Shown here: piece by piece, positions 15,642 through 24,300 of the stretch
How positions within the stretch are numbered: the stretch's first letter is position 1
Layout: each line of letters opens with the position of its first letter
Assembly (NCBI GenBank): GCA_002353205.1
Contig: DEJE01000057.1
Location: 28,077-92,076 of the forward strand
From: Prevotella sp. UBA2756
Lineage (GTDB): Bacteria > Bacteroidota > Bacteroidia > Bacteroidales > Bacteroidaceae
Direction: 5' to 3'
DNA length: 64,000 nucleotides
Notes under the pieces: model-generated
Seen by the model: the letters and a program-made list of their open reading frames with translations, nothing else
Database searches by the model: none
What the model was told of the DNA's origin: nothing
Translations under genes and position numbers: made by a program

Positions 15642-16436
15642 ATGTTTCAACAGATTTTAGACGCACTGGAGAAGAAATATCCGGGGGTCGACAAGAAAAT
15701 TCTTGAGCGGATGGCCAAGAAACTGGCCAAGACGACGAAGAACGAAGACGACGTTCAAACTGCCGTAGACGGGGTGAGCGTCCAGCAACTCATCGACAGC
15801 GAGAGCGACAGACGGAGCAACGAGGCTACGGACACAGCTATTCGCAACTACGAGACAAAGCACAACCTCAAGGACGGCAAGCCCGTGAAGACGGATGACG
15901 ACGATGACGACGAAATCGACGACGATGACGACGACCCATCGGCAGATGACGGCAAGCAGGGCAAGCAGGGGGACAAGAAGAAGGCCAAGCTGACGAGAAC
16001 CGAGAAGATGCTGCAACAAGTGCTGAAGCAACAACAAACGCTCACTGAGGAGCTGACGCAGATGAAACAGGAGAAGGTAGGCAACAGCCGCAAGGCCAGA
16101 TTCGAAGCACTTCTGAAGGATGCCGACGAGAAGGTGCGCAATCGGTACATGAGAGACTACGACAGGCTGACGTTCAAAGACGATGCCGACTACGACGCAT
16201 GGCTGGAAGACATCACTCCCACCATCGAGAGCGACATCAACGACGCGAAGGCCGCAGGCGGGGTCTCCACGCCACCGAAGGGAGGCAAGCAGACAGGACG
16301 CAAGGAGGGTGAGGTAGACCCGGCTGTGACAGCGTACCTCGACACGACTGCAGCCAATGAGAGCGGCAATACGTTCTCCGGCATAGCAGGACTGCCACAG
16401 GCTCCGGCACCACAAGCCGCACCAGTCGCCAAGTAG
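15642..16436 (+). CDS. Capsid scaffolding protein (264 aa)
   Basis: A helical N-terminus, a strikingly acidic stretch (Asp runs at ~85-100), a coiled-coil segment (LQQVLKQQQTLTEELTQMKQE) and a Pro/Ala-rich tail. This composition and the position before the head fibre and capsid genes are typical of scaffolds that guide prohead assembly and are later removed. Confidence 0.72.
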   Translation: MFQQILDALEKKYPGVDKKILERMAKKLAKTTKNEDDVQTAVDGVSVQQLIDSESDRRSNEATDTAIRNYETKHNLKDGKPVKTDDDDDDEIDDDDDDPSADDGKQGKQGDKKKAKLTRTEKMLQQVLKQQQTLTEELTQMKQEKVGNSRKARFEALLKDADEKVRNRYMRDYDRLTFKDDADYDAWLEDITPTIESDINDAKAAGGVSTPPKGGKQTGRKEGEVDPAVTAYLDTTAANESGNTFSGIAGLPQAPAPQAAPVAK

Positions 16437-16496
16437 GCAAGCCGACCAAAACGAGAGAGATAACACGAAGTCGGACAACACAAACACAAAAGAACA

Positions 16497-17054
16497 ATGA
16501 ACCGAAACTTCAAGTTCAACCCAGCAGAAGCAGCCGACCCCATCTACTTCGAGCAAGTATTTGCAGAGAAGCCGGGAGGAGGCCTGCTCGCAAACCCGGA
16601 CTTCGACGTACCGAAGTCCGTAGCTGTCGGCAAGAACGACAGCGGACTGTACGCCCCCATCAAGGCGTACCGCCTCGTAGAGGCAGCAGCAGCTGACGCC
16701 ACCACCATCAAGATTGCTAAGGGTAGCGGTGTCAAGGAAGGAGACGTTCTCGCCACAGGCAAGAAGGGTGTCGCATGCACCGGCGTAGACACCACGACCT
16801 CGGACGATTACGACGTGGTGACCGTCGCACTCGGCGTAGCAATCACCGCCGGGAAGGTGCTGTACGAGGCAAAGGCAGCAAGCGCAACAGCAGCCAAGCC
16901 GAAGTACACCCCGGAGTACATCCTCGGCACCTACGTGCCAGCCAACGAGGGCGACTTCGAGGTGCGCCTTATCAACGGAGCGAACCTCCGCAAAGAGACC
17001 GCCAACGTCGCTGACGAGGTGGTGGAACTGATGAAGAGCATCGCGCTCGTCTAA
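16497..17054 (+). CDS. Head fibre / decoration protein (185 aa)
   Basis: Small beta-rich protein directly before the major capsid gene, with SGLYAPIKAYRLVEAAA, IKIAKGSGVKEGDVLATGKK and VTVALGVAITAGKVLYEA. This resembles phage head fibre or decoration proteins that bind the mature capsid surface. Assignment by pattern and position. Confidence 0.65.
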   Translation: MNRNFKFNPAEAADPIYFEQVFAEKPGGGLLANPDFDVPKSVAVGKNDSGLYAPIKAYRLVEAAAADATTIKIAKGSGVKEGDVLATGKKGVACTGVDTTTSDDYDVVTVALGVAITAGKVLYEAKAASATAAKPKYTPEYILGTYVPANEGDFEVRLINGANLRKETANVADEVVELMKSIALV

Positions 17055-17094
17055 CCCAGAGACACAGAACAAACGAAAAAAGGAGATTTAGAAA

Positions 17095-18267
17095 ATGGCA
17101 ATGAACGCACCACTTTTCGACATCGACATCCCCGGCATGCAGGCGACCGTGAACAAGTTCCAGCCGGGACAGGGCTTCGTATGGAGCCGCCTGTTCCCGC
17201 TGAAGTACACACGGAAGTTCGACATCAAGGGAATCGAGGGCGACGATGGCATACCCGTCGCCGCAGACCGCGTAGCCTTCAATACCAAGGCTCCGAAGAA
17301 GACCCGCAAGAAGGTCGGCAACTGGAGCGGAAAGCTCTCGAAGTACTCGGTGAGCCGCGAGAAGGACGAAATCGAGATTAACGAGTACCAGGACGCACAG
17401 ACGCTGGCCAACGCCGCCACGGAGAACCAGCAGGAGAAGCAGGAACTGGTACGCATCGTCTACGATGACGTCACCTTCTGCCGACAGGCCATGGACGCAA
17501 AGGTCGAAATCGACTCAATGCGCATCGCCTCCAGCGGCATCCAGAGCTTCCCCGCCAGCATTGAGGGCGAGATGGCCTCGCAGGACATCATCAACTTCAA
17601 CGTGCCGGAGAAGAACTTCGTGGGCTACGGTGTCAGCACCAAGACCGTGAAGAAGAGCGGACAGACAACCACGGTGAAGACCGCCGAGTGGGATGACGTG
17701 GAGAAGGCCGACGGACTCGGCGACCTCATCGCAGCCCAGACGCTCATCAAGAACCAAGGACTGCCAAAGCCCCGCTTCGCATTCATGGAGCTGGCCAAGT
17801 TCCAGCAGCTCTGCGCCCAGCAGGCCACCGTGCGCCGCCTGTTCCCGAAGGTCACCGACCTTGAACGCATCACCGCCGAGGAAATCAACCTCACCAGCAT
17901 CAACGCCTACATGGACAAGGCAGAGAACCAGTTCCCGCACATCGTCATCCTTGACACCTACGCCACCATTGAGCACAAGGATGGCAGCAAGGATACCATC
18001 AAGCCATGGAACGAGAACGTGGTCACCCTCTCGCCCACCATCCAGCTGGGCTGGACGTACTACAAGAACGTCCCCATGGTGCAGAACACCGAAGCCCTGC
18101 AGGTCTACGGAGGCTTCTACAAGGTCACCCGCTACAGCGAGGTGAACCCGATGCTCGAGGTAACGATGGCCGAGGCATACGTCCAGCCCGCCCTCATCAA
18201 CCGCCAGAGCCTCGTGTTCCTCAACACGATGGCCGAGACGTGGAACAACGGCGACGCAGACGAGTGA
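17095..18267 (+). CDS. Major capsid protein (390 aa)
   Basis: Placed after scaffold and head fibre genes and preceded by AAGGAGA. The length suits an HK97-fold capsid protein; GWTYYKNVPMVQNTEALQVYGGFY and an ordered C-terminus (EVTMAEAYVQPALINRQS) fit the phage capsid E-like family. No obvious N-terminal protease domain, consistent with a separate scaffold. Confidence 0.82.
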   Translation: MAMNAPLFDIDIPGMQATVNKFQPGQGFVWSRLFPLKYTRKFDIKGIEGDDGIPVAADRVAFNTKAPKKTRKKVGNWSGKLSKYSVSREKDEIEINEYQDAQTLANAATENQQEKQELVRIVYDDVTFCRQAMDAKVEIDSMRIASSGIQSFPASIEGEMASQDIINFNVPEKNFVGYGVSTKTVKKSGQTTTVKTAEWDDVEKADGLGDLIAAQTLIKNQGLPKPRFAFMELAKFQQLCAQQATVRRLFPKVTDLERITAEEINLTSINAYMDKAENQFPHIVILDTYATIEHKDGSKDTIKPWNENVVTLSPTIQLGWTYYKNVPMVQNTEALQVYGGFYKVTRYSEVNPMLEVTMAEAYVQPALINRQSLVFLNTMAETWNNGDADE

Positions 18268-18293
18268 CCCTAACCCTCTAAAGCGACAAGACG

Positions 18294-18620
18294 ATGACTA
18301 TCAGCGCAGCACTCAAGTCAATCAGCAACTACCCCATCCCCTCGTCGGTCATTGACAACGTGGCCGACGAGGCAGGGATAGCAGACACCACCCAGACGGC
18401 GACAAAGGAGATACGCAAGAGCAGCGACTTCAAGCGGGCAACCGCCTACGTCTACCGATTCCTTGCCGACGCTCCGAACATCACGCAGGGAGGCATCAGC
18501 TATACGTTCAGCGAAGACGAGAGGTCGCGCTTTTCCAAGAGAGCAGCCGCAATCCTCGACGAGCTGGGAGAAGGCGACCAAGCCGACATCCAGTGCGGAT
18601 ACATGGGGGAGGAATTCTGA
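18294..18620 (+). CDS. Head-tail connector-like protein (DUF6706 type, 108 aa)
   Basis: First small gene after the capsid. Helical, with SNYPIPSSVIDNVADEAGI and DFKRATAYVYRFLADAPNI, as in small head-completion adaptors of Bacteroidales siphoviruses. The stop overlaps the next start by one base (TGATG). Confidence 0.6.
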   Translation: MTISAALKSISNYPIPSSVIDNVADEAGIADTTQTATKEIRKSSDFKRATAYVYRFLADAPNITQGGISYTFSEDERSRFSKRAAAILDELGEGDQADIQCGYMGEEF

Positions 18621-18937
18621 TGATTATCGAGAACGGACACATCCAGACGCTCACCACGACGGGAGGGGGCATGCTCCACGGCATACCGCAGCCCGTCGTA
18701 GAGCAATGGAGCGACCCAATCCCCTGCAATATCAGAAAGAACAAGAGCGACCACAAGGGAACCTACACCGACGGAAAGTTCATTCAATGCGCAGCCGTCC
18801 TGCTCATAGAGCCGCAGGAATTCACCGCGAAGCGCATCAAGGTAACGGACAACCGGGAAAACGAGCTTGGAGAGTTCGAGGTGCAGGACGTTCAATACCT
18901 CCACGCAGTCGAGGCTTTGCAGATAACGGTAGGATGA
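18620..18937 (+). CDS. Head-tail joining / stopper-like protein (105 aa)
   Basis: The start at 18620 overlaps the previous stop and is preferred over 18593. A beta-rich small protein (IPCNIRKNKSD, AAVLLIEPQEFTAKRIKVTD) in the position of the head-closure stopper. Identified by synteny. Confidence 0.55.
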   Translation: MIIENGHIQTLTTTGGGMLHGIPQPVVEQWSDPIPCNIRKNKSDHKGTYTDGKFIQCAAVLLIEPQEFTAKRIKVTDNRENELGEFEVQDVQYLHAVEALQITVG

Positions 18938-18941
18938 AGCC

Positions 18942-19403
18942 ATGCCAGTGAAGAACAACATCGACGCTGCAAGGATAAGGCAACGCATCGAAGCCGCCAT
19001 CCAGAACCGCACAAGAGCCATCGTGGCGCAGCTCTTCTACATCGGAGAGGAATGCCTCGCCAACGCCAGAGCCAACCACCTCTACCTCAACCAGACAGGC
19101 AACCTTTGCAGCAGCATCGGCTACTGCGTCATAGTGGACGGAGAGATAGTCCACGAAGGAGAATGGAGGCAGGTGGCAGGCAAGCAGGGCAACGGACAAG
19201 AGGGCAAGCAGAAGGGCATGGAGTACCTGCACAGGCTGGCAGCGGAACAGCCAGCACAAGGGATAACCTTCATGATGGTGGCAGGAATGCCATACGCCCA
19301 ATACGTAGAGGCCATGAGCCTCGACGTCCTCGACACCAGCCAGCAGATGGCAGAGACGAAGATAAAAGGCATGCTCAACAGGCTGTTCAAGCCAACAGCA
19401 TAG
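18942..19403 (+). CDS. HK97 gp10-like neck protein (153 aa)
   Basis: An N-terminal helix (IRQRIEAAIQNRTRAIVAQLF), a central beta region (IGYCVIVDGEIVHEG), MPYAQYVEAMSLDVL and a helical C-terminus match the general plan of gp10-type tail completion or neck proteins. Order in the operon supports this. Confidence 0.6.
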   Translation: MPVKNNIDAARIRQRIEAAIQNRTRAIVAQLFYIGEECLANARANHLYLNQTGNLCSSIGYCVIVDGEIVHEGEWRQVAGKQGNGQEGKQKGMEYLHRLAAEQPAQGITFMMVAGMPYAQYVEAMSLDVLDTSQQMAETKIKGMLNRLFKPTA

Positions 19404-19421
19404 GAGAAGGAACAAGGAACA

Positions 19422-19841
19422 ATGGCAGTCAAAGGAACGACACAGATAGAGCTGGCGATGTACGCAGCACTTGAGGAACTGATGCGGCAGAGCATCAGAG
19501 GCACGTTCTACACGGAAGGAACACGCCCCCTCACAGCAGCCACCGAGGATGCAGTGCTGACGGTCTCAAACGCAAGCAGCGACCAAATCGAGGCTGGCCA
19601 CGCCAGAATCAACATCTACGTGCCGGGCATCAACAACGGAGGCGAGAGCAAGGTGCCGGACAAGGCGCGACACCAGCAGCTCGAAGCACTCGCACCAGAC
19701 ATCGTACGGACGCTCAACGCCGCCGACACAGACTACCTCTTCGACTTGCTGCAAGCCCCAAGGACAATACAGGTGCCGGGAAAGGAAGAATGGATCGTCA
19801 ACATCGCACTGAAATTCAAGTACACAACATTCAACGAATAG
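19422..19841 (+). CDS. Tail terminator-like protein (139 aa)
   Basis: An alpha/beta protein (IELAMYAALEELM, ARINIYVPGINNGG, LEALAPDIVRTLN, WIVNIALKFKYTTF) located just before the tail tube gene, where the tail terminator normally lies. No specific motif; assignment by position and size. Confidence 0.55.
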   Translation: MAVKGTTQIELAMYAALEELMRQSIRGTFYTEGTRPLTAATEDAVLTVSNASSDQIEAGHARINIYVPGINNGGESKVPDKARHQQLEALAPDIVRTLNAADTDYLFDLLQAPRTIQVPGKEEWIVNIALKFKYTTFNE

Positions 19842-19853
19842 GAGAAACGAAAC

Positions 19854-20408
19854 ATGGCAAAGCAGAAAGTAATCGCCGCATGGTCGAAGTGCAAGGTCGA
19901 ATTCGGCACCACAGGCGACAATGACGAATTCGCCGCCGAGCTCATCGACGTGGGCGTCATCAAGGACAGAACCACGGAGCTGACGGCAGAGGACGGCGAC
20001 ACACTCCAGCTGGTGGCCACTGGTGGCGAGGTCGTGGCCGAAGACCAGAACGAAGGAACGCTCCAGCTCCAGACGACGGTCATCGAGCCGACCCCGGCTC
20101 TCTACACCGCCCTCGGCATTGCGGAGGCAGAGGTCAGCGGAGAGCAGAAGGTGAAGACCCACATCGTGCCGGGCGACAAGTCCGTCAAGGTGACACCCAA
20201 GAACAAGGGTGCCAAGGGCATCAAGGCTCCCCTGTGCCGAATCTCGGTGCAGCCCACCTTCGACGAGGAAAGCGGTAACGCCCTCATCCTCACCTTCAAG
20301 ATTTTCAAAACCACAGGCGTACCCGAGACCCCGGCAACCCAAGAGGAACCAGCCAAGGACAACAACTACTGGTACAGCCGCTTCACCACCACGGAAGCCT
20401 TGCAGTAA
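19854..20408 (+). CDS. Major tail tube protein (184 aa)
   Basis: Beta-rich protein (WSKCKVEFGTTGDNDEF, GDTLQLVATGGEVVAEDQ, LQLQTTVIEPTPALYTALG) between the tail terminator-like and tail chaperone genes, the standard place for the tube subunit. A strong hairpin follows. Confidence 0.75.
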   Translation: MAKQKVIAAWSKCKVEFGTTGDNDEFAAELIDVGVIKDRTTELTAEDGDTLQLVATGGEVVAEDQNEGTLQLQTTVIEPTPALYTALGIAEAEVSGEQKVKTHIVPGDKSVKVTPKNKGAKGIKAPLCRISVQPTFDEESGNALILTFKIFKTTGVPETPATQEEPAKDNNYWYSRFTTTEALQ

Positions 20409-20445
20409 AAAACTTTTTTTTCATACGTTTAAATTAAACCTCGAC

Positions 20446-20485
20446 AAAGGGGCAGGCCGGACGGAAAGAGCCGTCCTGCCCCTTT
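20446..20485 (+). terminator. Strong hairpin after the tail tube gene
   Basis: AAAGGGGCAGG (20446-20456) pairs with CCTGCCCCTTT (20475-20485), with an inner ACGG/CCGT stem. No T-run follows. Together with a poly-T stretch just upstream (20414-20421) this may lower downstream tail gene expression relative to the tube, or stabilise the tube mRNA 3' end. Confidence 0.65.
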
Positions 20486-20557
20486 CCAATAAGGAGGGCA
20501 ACAGCAGCACAGCGGAGCGAGACCGCACCACTCCACCAACAGACACAAGCACAGAAT

Positions 20558-21097
20558 ATGGAAGACAAGAAAACGATAGAACAGCAGGTGGCCGAAGCCA
20601 TTCTACAGAGAGCCACCGCCACCATAGAGATAGCCGGGAAGAGCTACGACATAGCACCGCCCACCCCGGCGACGCTCATCCTCGTCTCGGAACTGACGGC
20701 ACAGCTGCCAACCATCGACAGGAACACCAAGGACATCCTCGGAGAGACCCTGCGCACCGCCAAGGACAGCAAGGTACTCGGAAGGATAGCCGCCACGCTC
20801 ATCCTCGGAGCAAAGCGCATCCGGGAGGCACACACCGTCACCATAGGCACGACCCGTCGATGGAGCTGGCGCAGGCTGCGCTTCGAAACCACCGAAGAGA
20901 CGATGCCGGAAGTGGACTTCATAGCAAGGACAGTCCTCGAAGAGGTCAGTACCGTCACGCTCGCCAAGGCCATCGGCCAGCGGTTCCTCGACATGCAGGT
21001 GGGTGATTTTTTCGGGCTTACCACTTCCCTGTCAGAAACAAACATCCTAAGACCCACAAGGGAAGTGGAACAGACAGCATCTGGGGCATCGTCATAG
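20558..21097 (+). CDS. Tail assembly chaperone, short form (179 aa)
   Basis: Product of normal decoding, the equivalent of lambda gpG. Helical protein (IEQQVAEAILQRATATIEIAG, ATLILVSELTAQLPTI) between tail tube and tape measure genes. Codons 150-152 (GAT TTT TTC) contain a slippery heptamer; the zero frame continues 27 codons past it and stops at 21097. Confidence 0.75.
   Translation: MEDKKTIEQQVAEAILQRATATIEIAGKSYDIAPPTPATLILVSELTAQLPTIDRNTKDILGETLRTAKDSKVLGRIAATLILGAKRIREAHTVTIGTTRRWSWRRLRFETTEETMPEVDFIARTVLEEVSTVTLAKAIGQRFLDMQVGDFFGLTTSLSETNILRPTREVEQTASGASS
21007..21068 (+). promoter_or_regulatory. Programmed -1 ribosomal frameshift site
   Basis: The slippery heptamer T TTT TTC lies at 21007-21013 in the correct phase. 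After a 7-nt spacer, CCACTTCCC (21021-21029) pairs perfectly with GGGAAGTGG (21060-21068), a 9-bp stem with a 30-nt loop. The -1 frame entered here is open to 21300, immediately before the tape measure gene. Confidence 0.9.
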
Positions 21098-21300
21098 GAT
21101 GGGCGAAAACCATCGGCGAAACCCCGGAGCACATTCTGTACAACTACAGCTACCAGAACCTCCTGCTCTTCGGAGCCGCCACGCCGCAATACGACGATGA
21201 GGAAGATACATGGGATGAGAGCAAGGACTGGAACAACCCAGCAAACAATACGGACACGACAACCTCCACGGAAGAGGAAGAATTCATAAAGGAGTTTTAG
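21013..21300 (+). CDS. Tail assembly chaperone, frameshift extension (95 codons)
   Basis: Equivalent of the lambda gpGT extension. The -1 frame from 21013 encodes ...SIWGIVIGWAKTIGE, TPEHILYNYSYQNLLLFGAA, then an acidic tail, ending with TAG at 21298-21300. No ATG or ribosome binding site starts this frame, and the content is protein-like, so it is best explained as the extension of the 20558 product, giving a fusion of about 247 aa that recruits the tape measure during tail assembly. Confidence 0.82.
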   Translation, partial: RAYHFPVRNKHPKTHKGSGTDSIWGIVIGWAKTIGETPEHILYNYSYQNLLLFGAATPQYDDEEDTWDESKDWNNPANNTDTTTSTEEEEFIKEF

Positions 21301-21303
21301 CAG

Positions 21304-24300
21304 ATGACAACCGACAACGGAGCTGAGAGCTTTTCGATACGAGTAGACAACTCGCAGCTGGAGAGAGACGCAGCAAGAGCCACCAATATCATCGCAGGAA
21401 TTGGTGACAAGGCCGTCGAGCAGGGGCAGCGCATAGACGATGCCTTCCGGCAGCTGGGGAGAGCCATAGCCCCGGCCTTTGCCGTCGGCTCCCTCATTCA
21501 GTTCGAGAGGCAGATAGTCAGCGTCAGAAGCGAGATGGAAGCCCTGCAAATCAGCTTCGAGACGCTGGCCGGAACCCAGATGGGCAAGCAGCTCTATAAC
21601 GACATCAAGCAGTTCGCAGCCACCACCCCGATGATGATGGGCGACCTTGCCAAGGGAGCACAGACCCTTCTCGGCTTCAACATCGAGGCAGAGAAGGTCA
21701 TGCCCATCCTCCGGCAGATTGGCGACATAAGCATGGGCGACTCGCAGAAGTTCAACAGCCTCGCGCTGGCCTTCGCACAGATGAGCAGCACAGGCAAACT
21801 CATGGGACAAGACCTCCTCCAGATGATTAATGCCGGATTCAACCCGCTGGTCATCATCGCAGAGAAGACAGGAAAGACCATCGCTGAGCTGAAAGACGAA
21901 ATGTCGCAGGGCAAGATAAGCGTAGAAATGGTCGAGGATGCCTTCAAGACGGCCACCAGCGAGGGAGGCAAGTTCAACGGCATGCTCCAGCAGCAAGCCA
22001 AGGGCATGAAGGGAGCAATCGCCCAGATGGAGGGAGCAATCCAGAACACGCTGAACGACTTCGGCGAAGCCCAGGAAGGGGTGCTGGTCGACGGCGTGCG
22101 GCTCGTGACCAAAGCCATCGAGAACTACGAGGTCATCGGCAAGACCATCCTCACCATTGCCGCCGCATACGGAGGATGGAAGGCCGCACAGATGGCCGTC
22201 GTGGCCTACCAGAACGTCATCGCCCGGAACCAAGCGACGATAGAGGCAGAGCGGGTGGCCAGCCTACAGGCCATAGCGGAGGCACAGATGGCAGAGGCAG
22301 CAGCGGAGAGTGGCGACACCACCGCAACGCAAGCCAACACCGCCGCGAAGACCGGGAACACCACGGCCACCGACGCACAGATAGCCGCCATAGGGCGAGG
22401 GCTGCAAGCTAAACTCGCAGAGGCAGAGGCCAACCTTGCGGTCGCCCAGACAGAGGCACAGCTGGCCGCAAACAGGCTAAGGGAGGCACAGGCGAGCACA
22501 GCATACTACGAGCGGCAATACCAAGCCGCGCTCCTGCTCGGTGATGGCGAGAGGATAGAGGCCGCAGAGAACGCGCTGAACACCGCAGCATCGAGCGAGA
22601 ACGCAGCAGCCAAAGCAGCACAGGCAGCACAGGACAATGTAGCCACAGCAGCGAAGACGAGGGAGGCAGCAGCCACTCGTCTCGCATCCTTCCAGACACA
22701 GGTAGACACCGCCAATAAGACCGCCAACACAGCGGCCACAGGGCTGATGGCCTCGGTGACACGCGCCGCGACAGCCGCCATGAACGGACTCAAGGCAGCG
22801 ATGGCGTCAAACCCATTCGGACTGGCACTGGTGGCAATAACCACCATCATCGGCGCACTAAGCCTCTTCACCAGCGAGACGGAGGAATCCACAGAAGCCC
22901 TCGACAAGCTGAGAGACGCAGCCCTCGAAGACACCCAGAAGGTGGCCACCTACCGTGCCGTCTTGGAGAACGTCGACAAGACCTCCAAGCAATACCGCGA
23001 GACGCTCAAGAACCTCAACTCTACGGCAGAAGAGTACCACACAACGCTCTTCACAGAGAACGACACCGTAGACGAGCTGAAGGACAAGTACAACGAACTG
23101 ACGGAAGCCATTCGTGCCAATGCCGCAGAGCGCATCCTTTCAGAGGCAGCGAGCAAGGCCACCAAGGACTCCATGGACAAGGAAAAGGAGGCCATGGACG
23201 AACTGATAGAAGAAGCGAAGGAGGCCTCCCACACGGTCATTGAATACGGAACGGTGGACGCTGGCGACGGAAAGACGATAGCAGGCTACGAGGCCGTCGA
23301 GAAAGCGAGCACGAACATACGCAACCTCACCACCGCCACATGGAACCAGATATCGGCCACCGTCATGGAGAACGCCCGGAAGATGGCCGATGCCTTCGAG
23401 GAATCCCCGGAGAAGGGAGAGCAGGCCGTGAAGGAAATGGTCACACAGATAGAGGGTATTCTCCGCTCCCTTGGAGTAACAGACAAGGAAATAGAAGCCT
23501 TCCACGACACCCTCTACGAGTACGTCGAGGATTCAGCCAAGGGATTCAAGGACGCATACAACGAACTGGGCAGAACCGAAGCCCAGCTTCGAGGCATTGC
23601 CGCTGCAGCTGTAGACACCAAGGACATCACCAACGATGCCATCGACAAAATGAACTACGAGCAGCTGCAAGACGAGATGGTGAAAGTCCAGCGAGAGATA
23701 GACGCAATCAACGCCAAGAAGCTGTCCCCGGACGTGGACACCAGCCGACTCCAGACACTCATGGACATGCTGGAACGGATAAAGGGGCTCATACCCTCCC
23801 AGCTCACGGAAGGGTCGGACTCAGCCCTCGAGAAACGGCTGAAGAAACTGAGGGAAGAGCGAGACGCGCTCGTCTACGGCTCGGATGAATGGTCGGCAAA
23901 GAACAGGGAGGTGGGCACCCTCCAAGCCACCCTCAACGCCCACAAGAAAGGCTACGCCGAGAACAGGGACAAGACGAACAAGGCTGGCGAGACCGCCGCA
24001 CAGCGCGAGGCCAAGCGCAGGAAGCAGCAGCAGGAATACCTCGAGGAACAGCGCGACCAAGCAACGGAGCGCATAAGGCAGGAATTCGAGCTATGGAGCG
24101 ACACCGAAGCTGCCGCCATCGAAGCCATGCGCGACGGAACACAGAAAACCATACGACAGATAAAGCTCGACTTCGCCAAGCGGAAGGAAGAGCTGCGCCG
24201 CCAGTACGAAGACATGCGTCGCCAGAAATGGGAGGAAGACAAGCGTCTGTGGGAGGCCAACCCCGCCAACAAGAACAAGGAGTTCAAGGGCAACCTCGAT

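Noticed and set aside
15890..15950. Asp-rich GAC/GAT run as a repeat expansion
   Set aside because: It is part of the acidic linker of the scaffold protein; acidic runs are normal in that family and the units are not regular.
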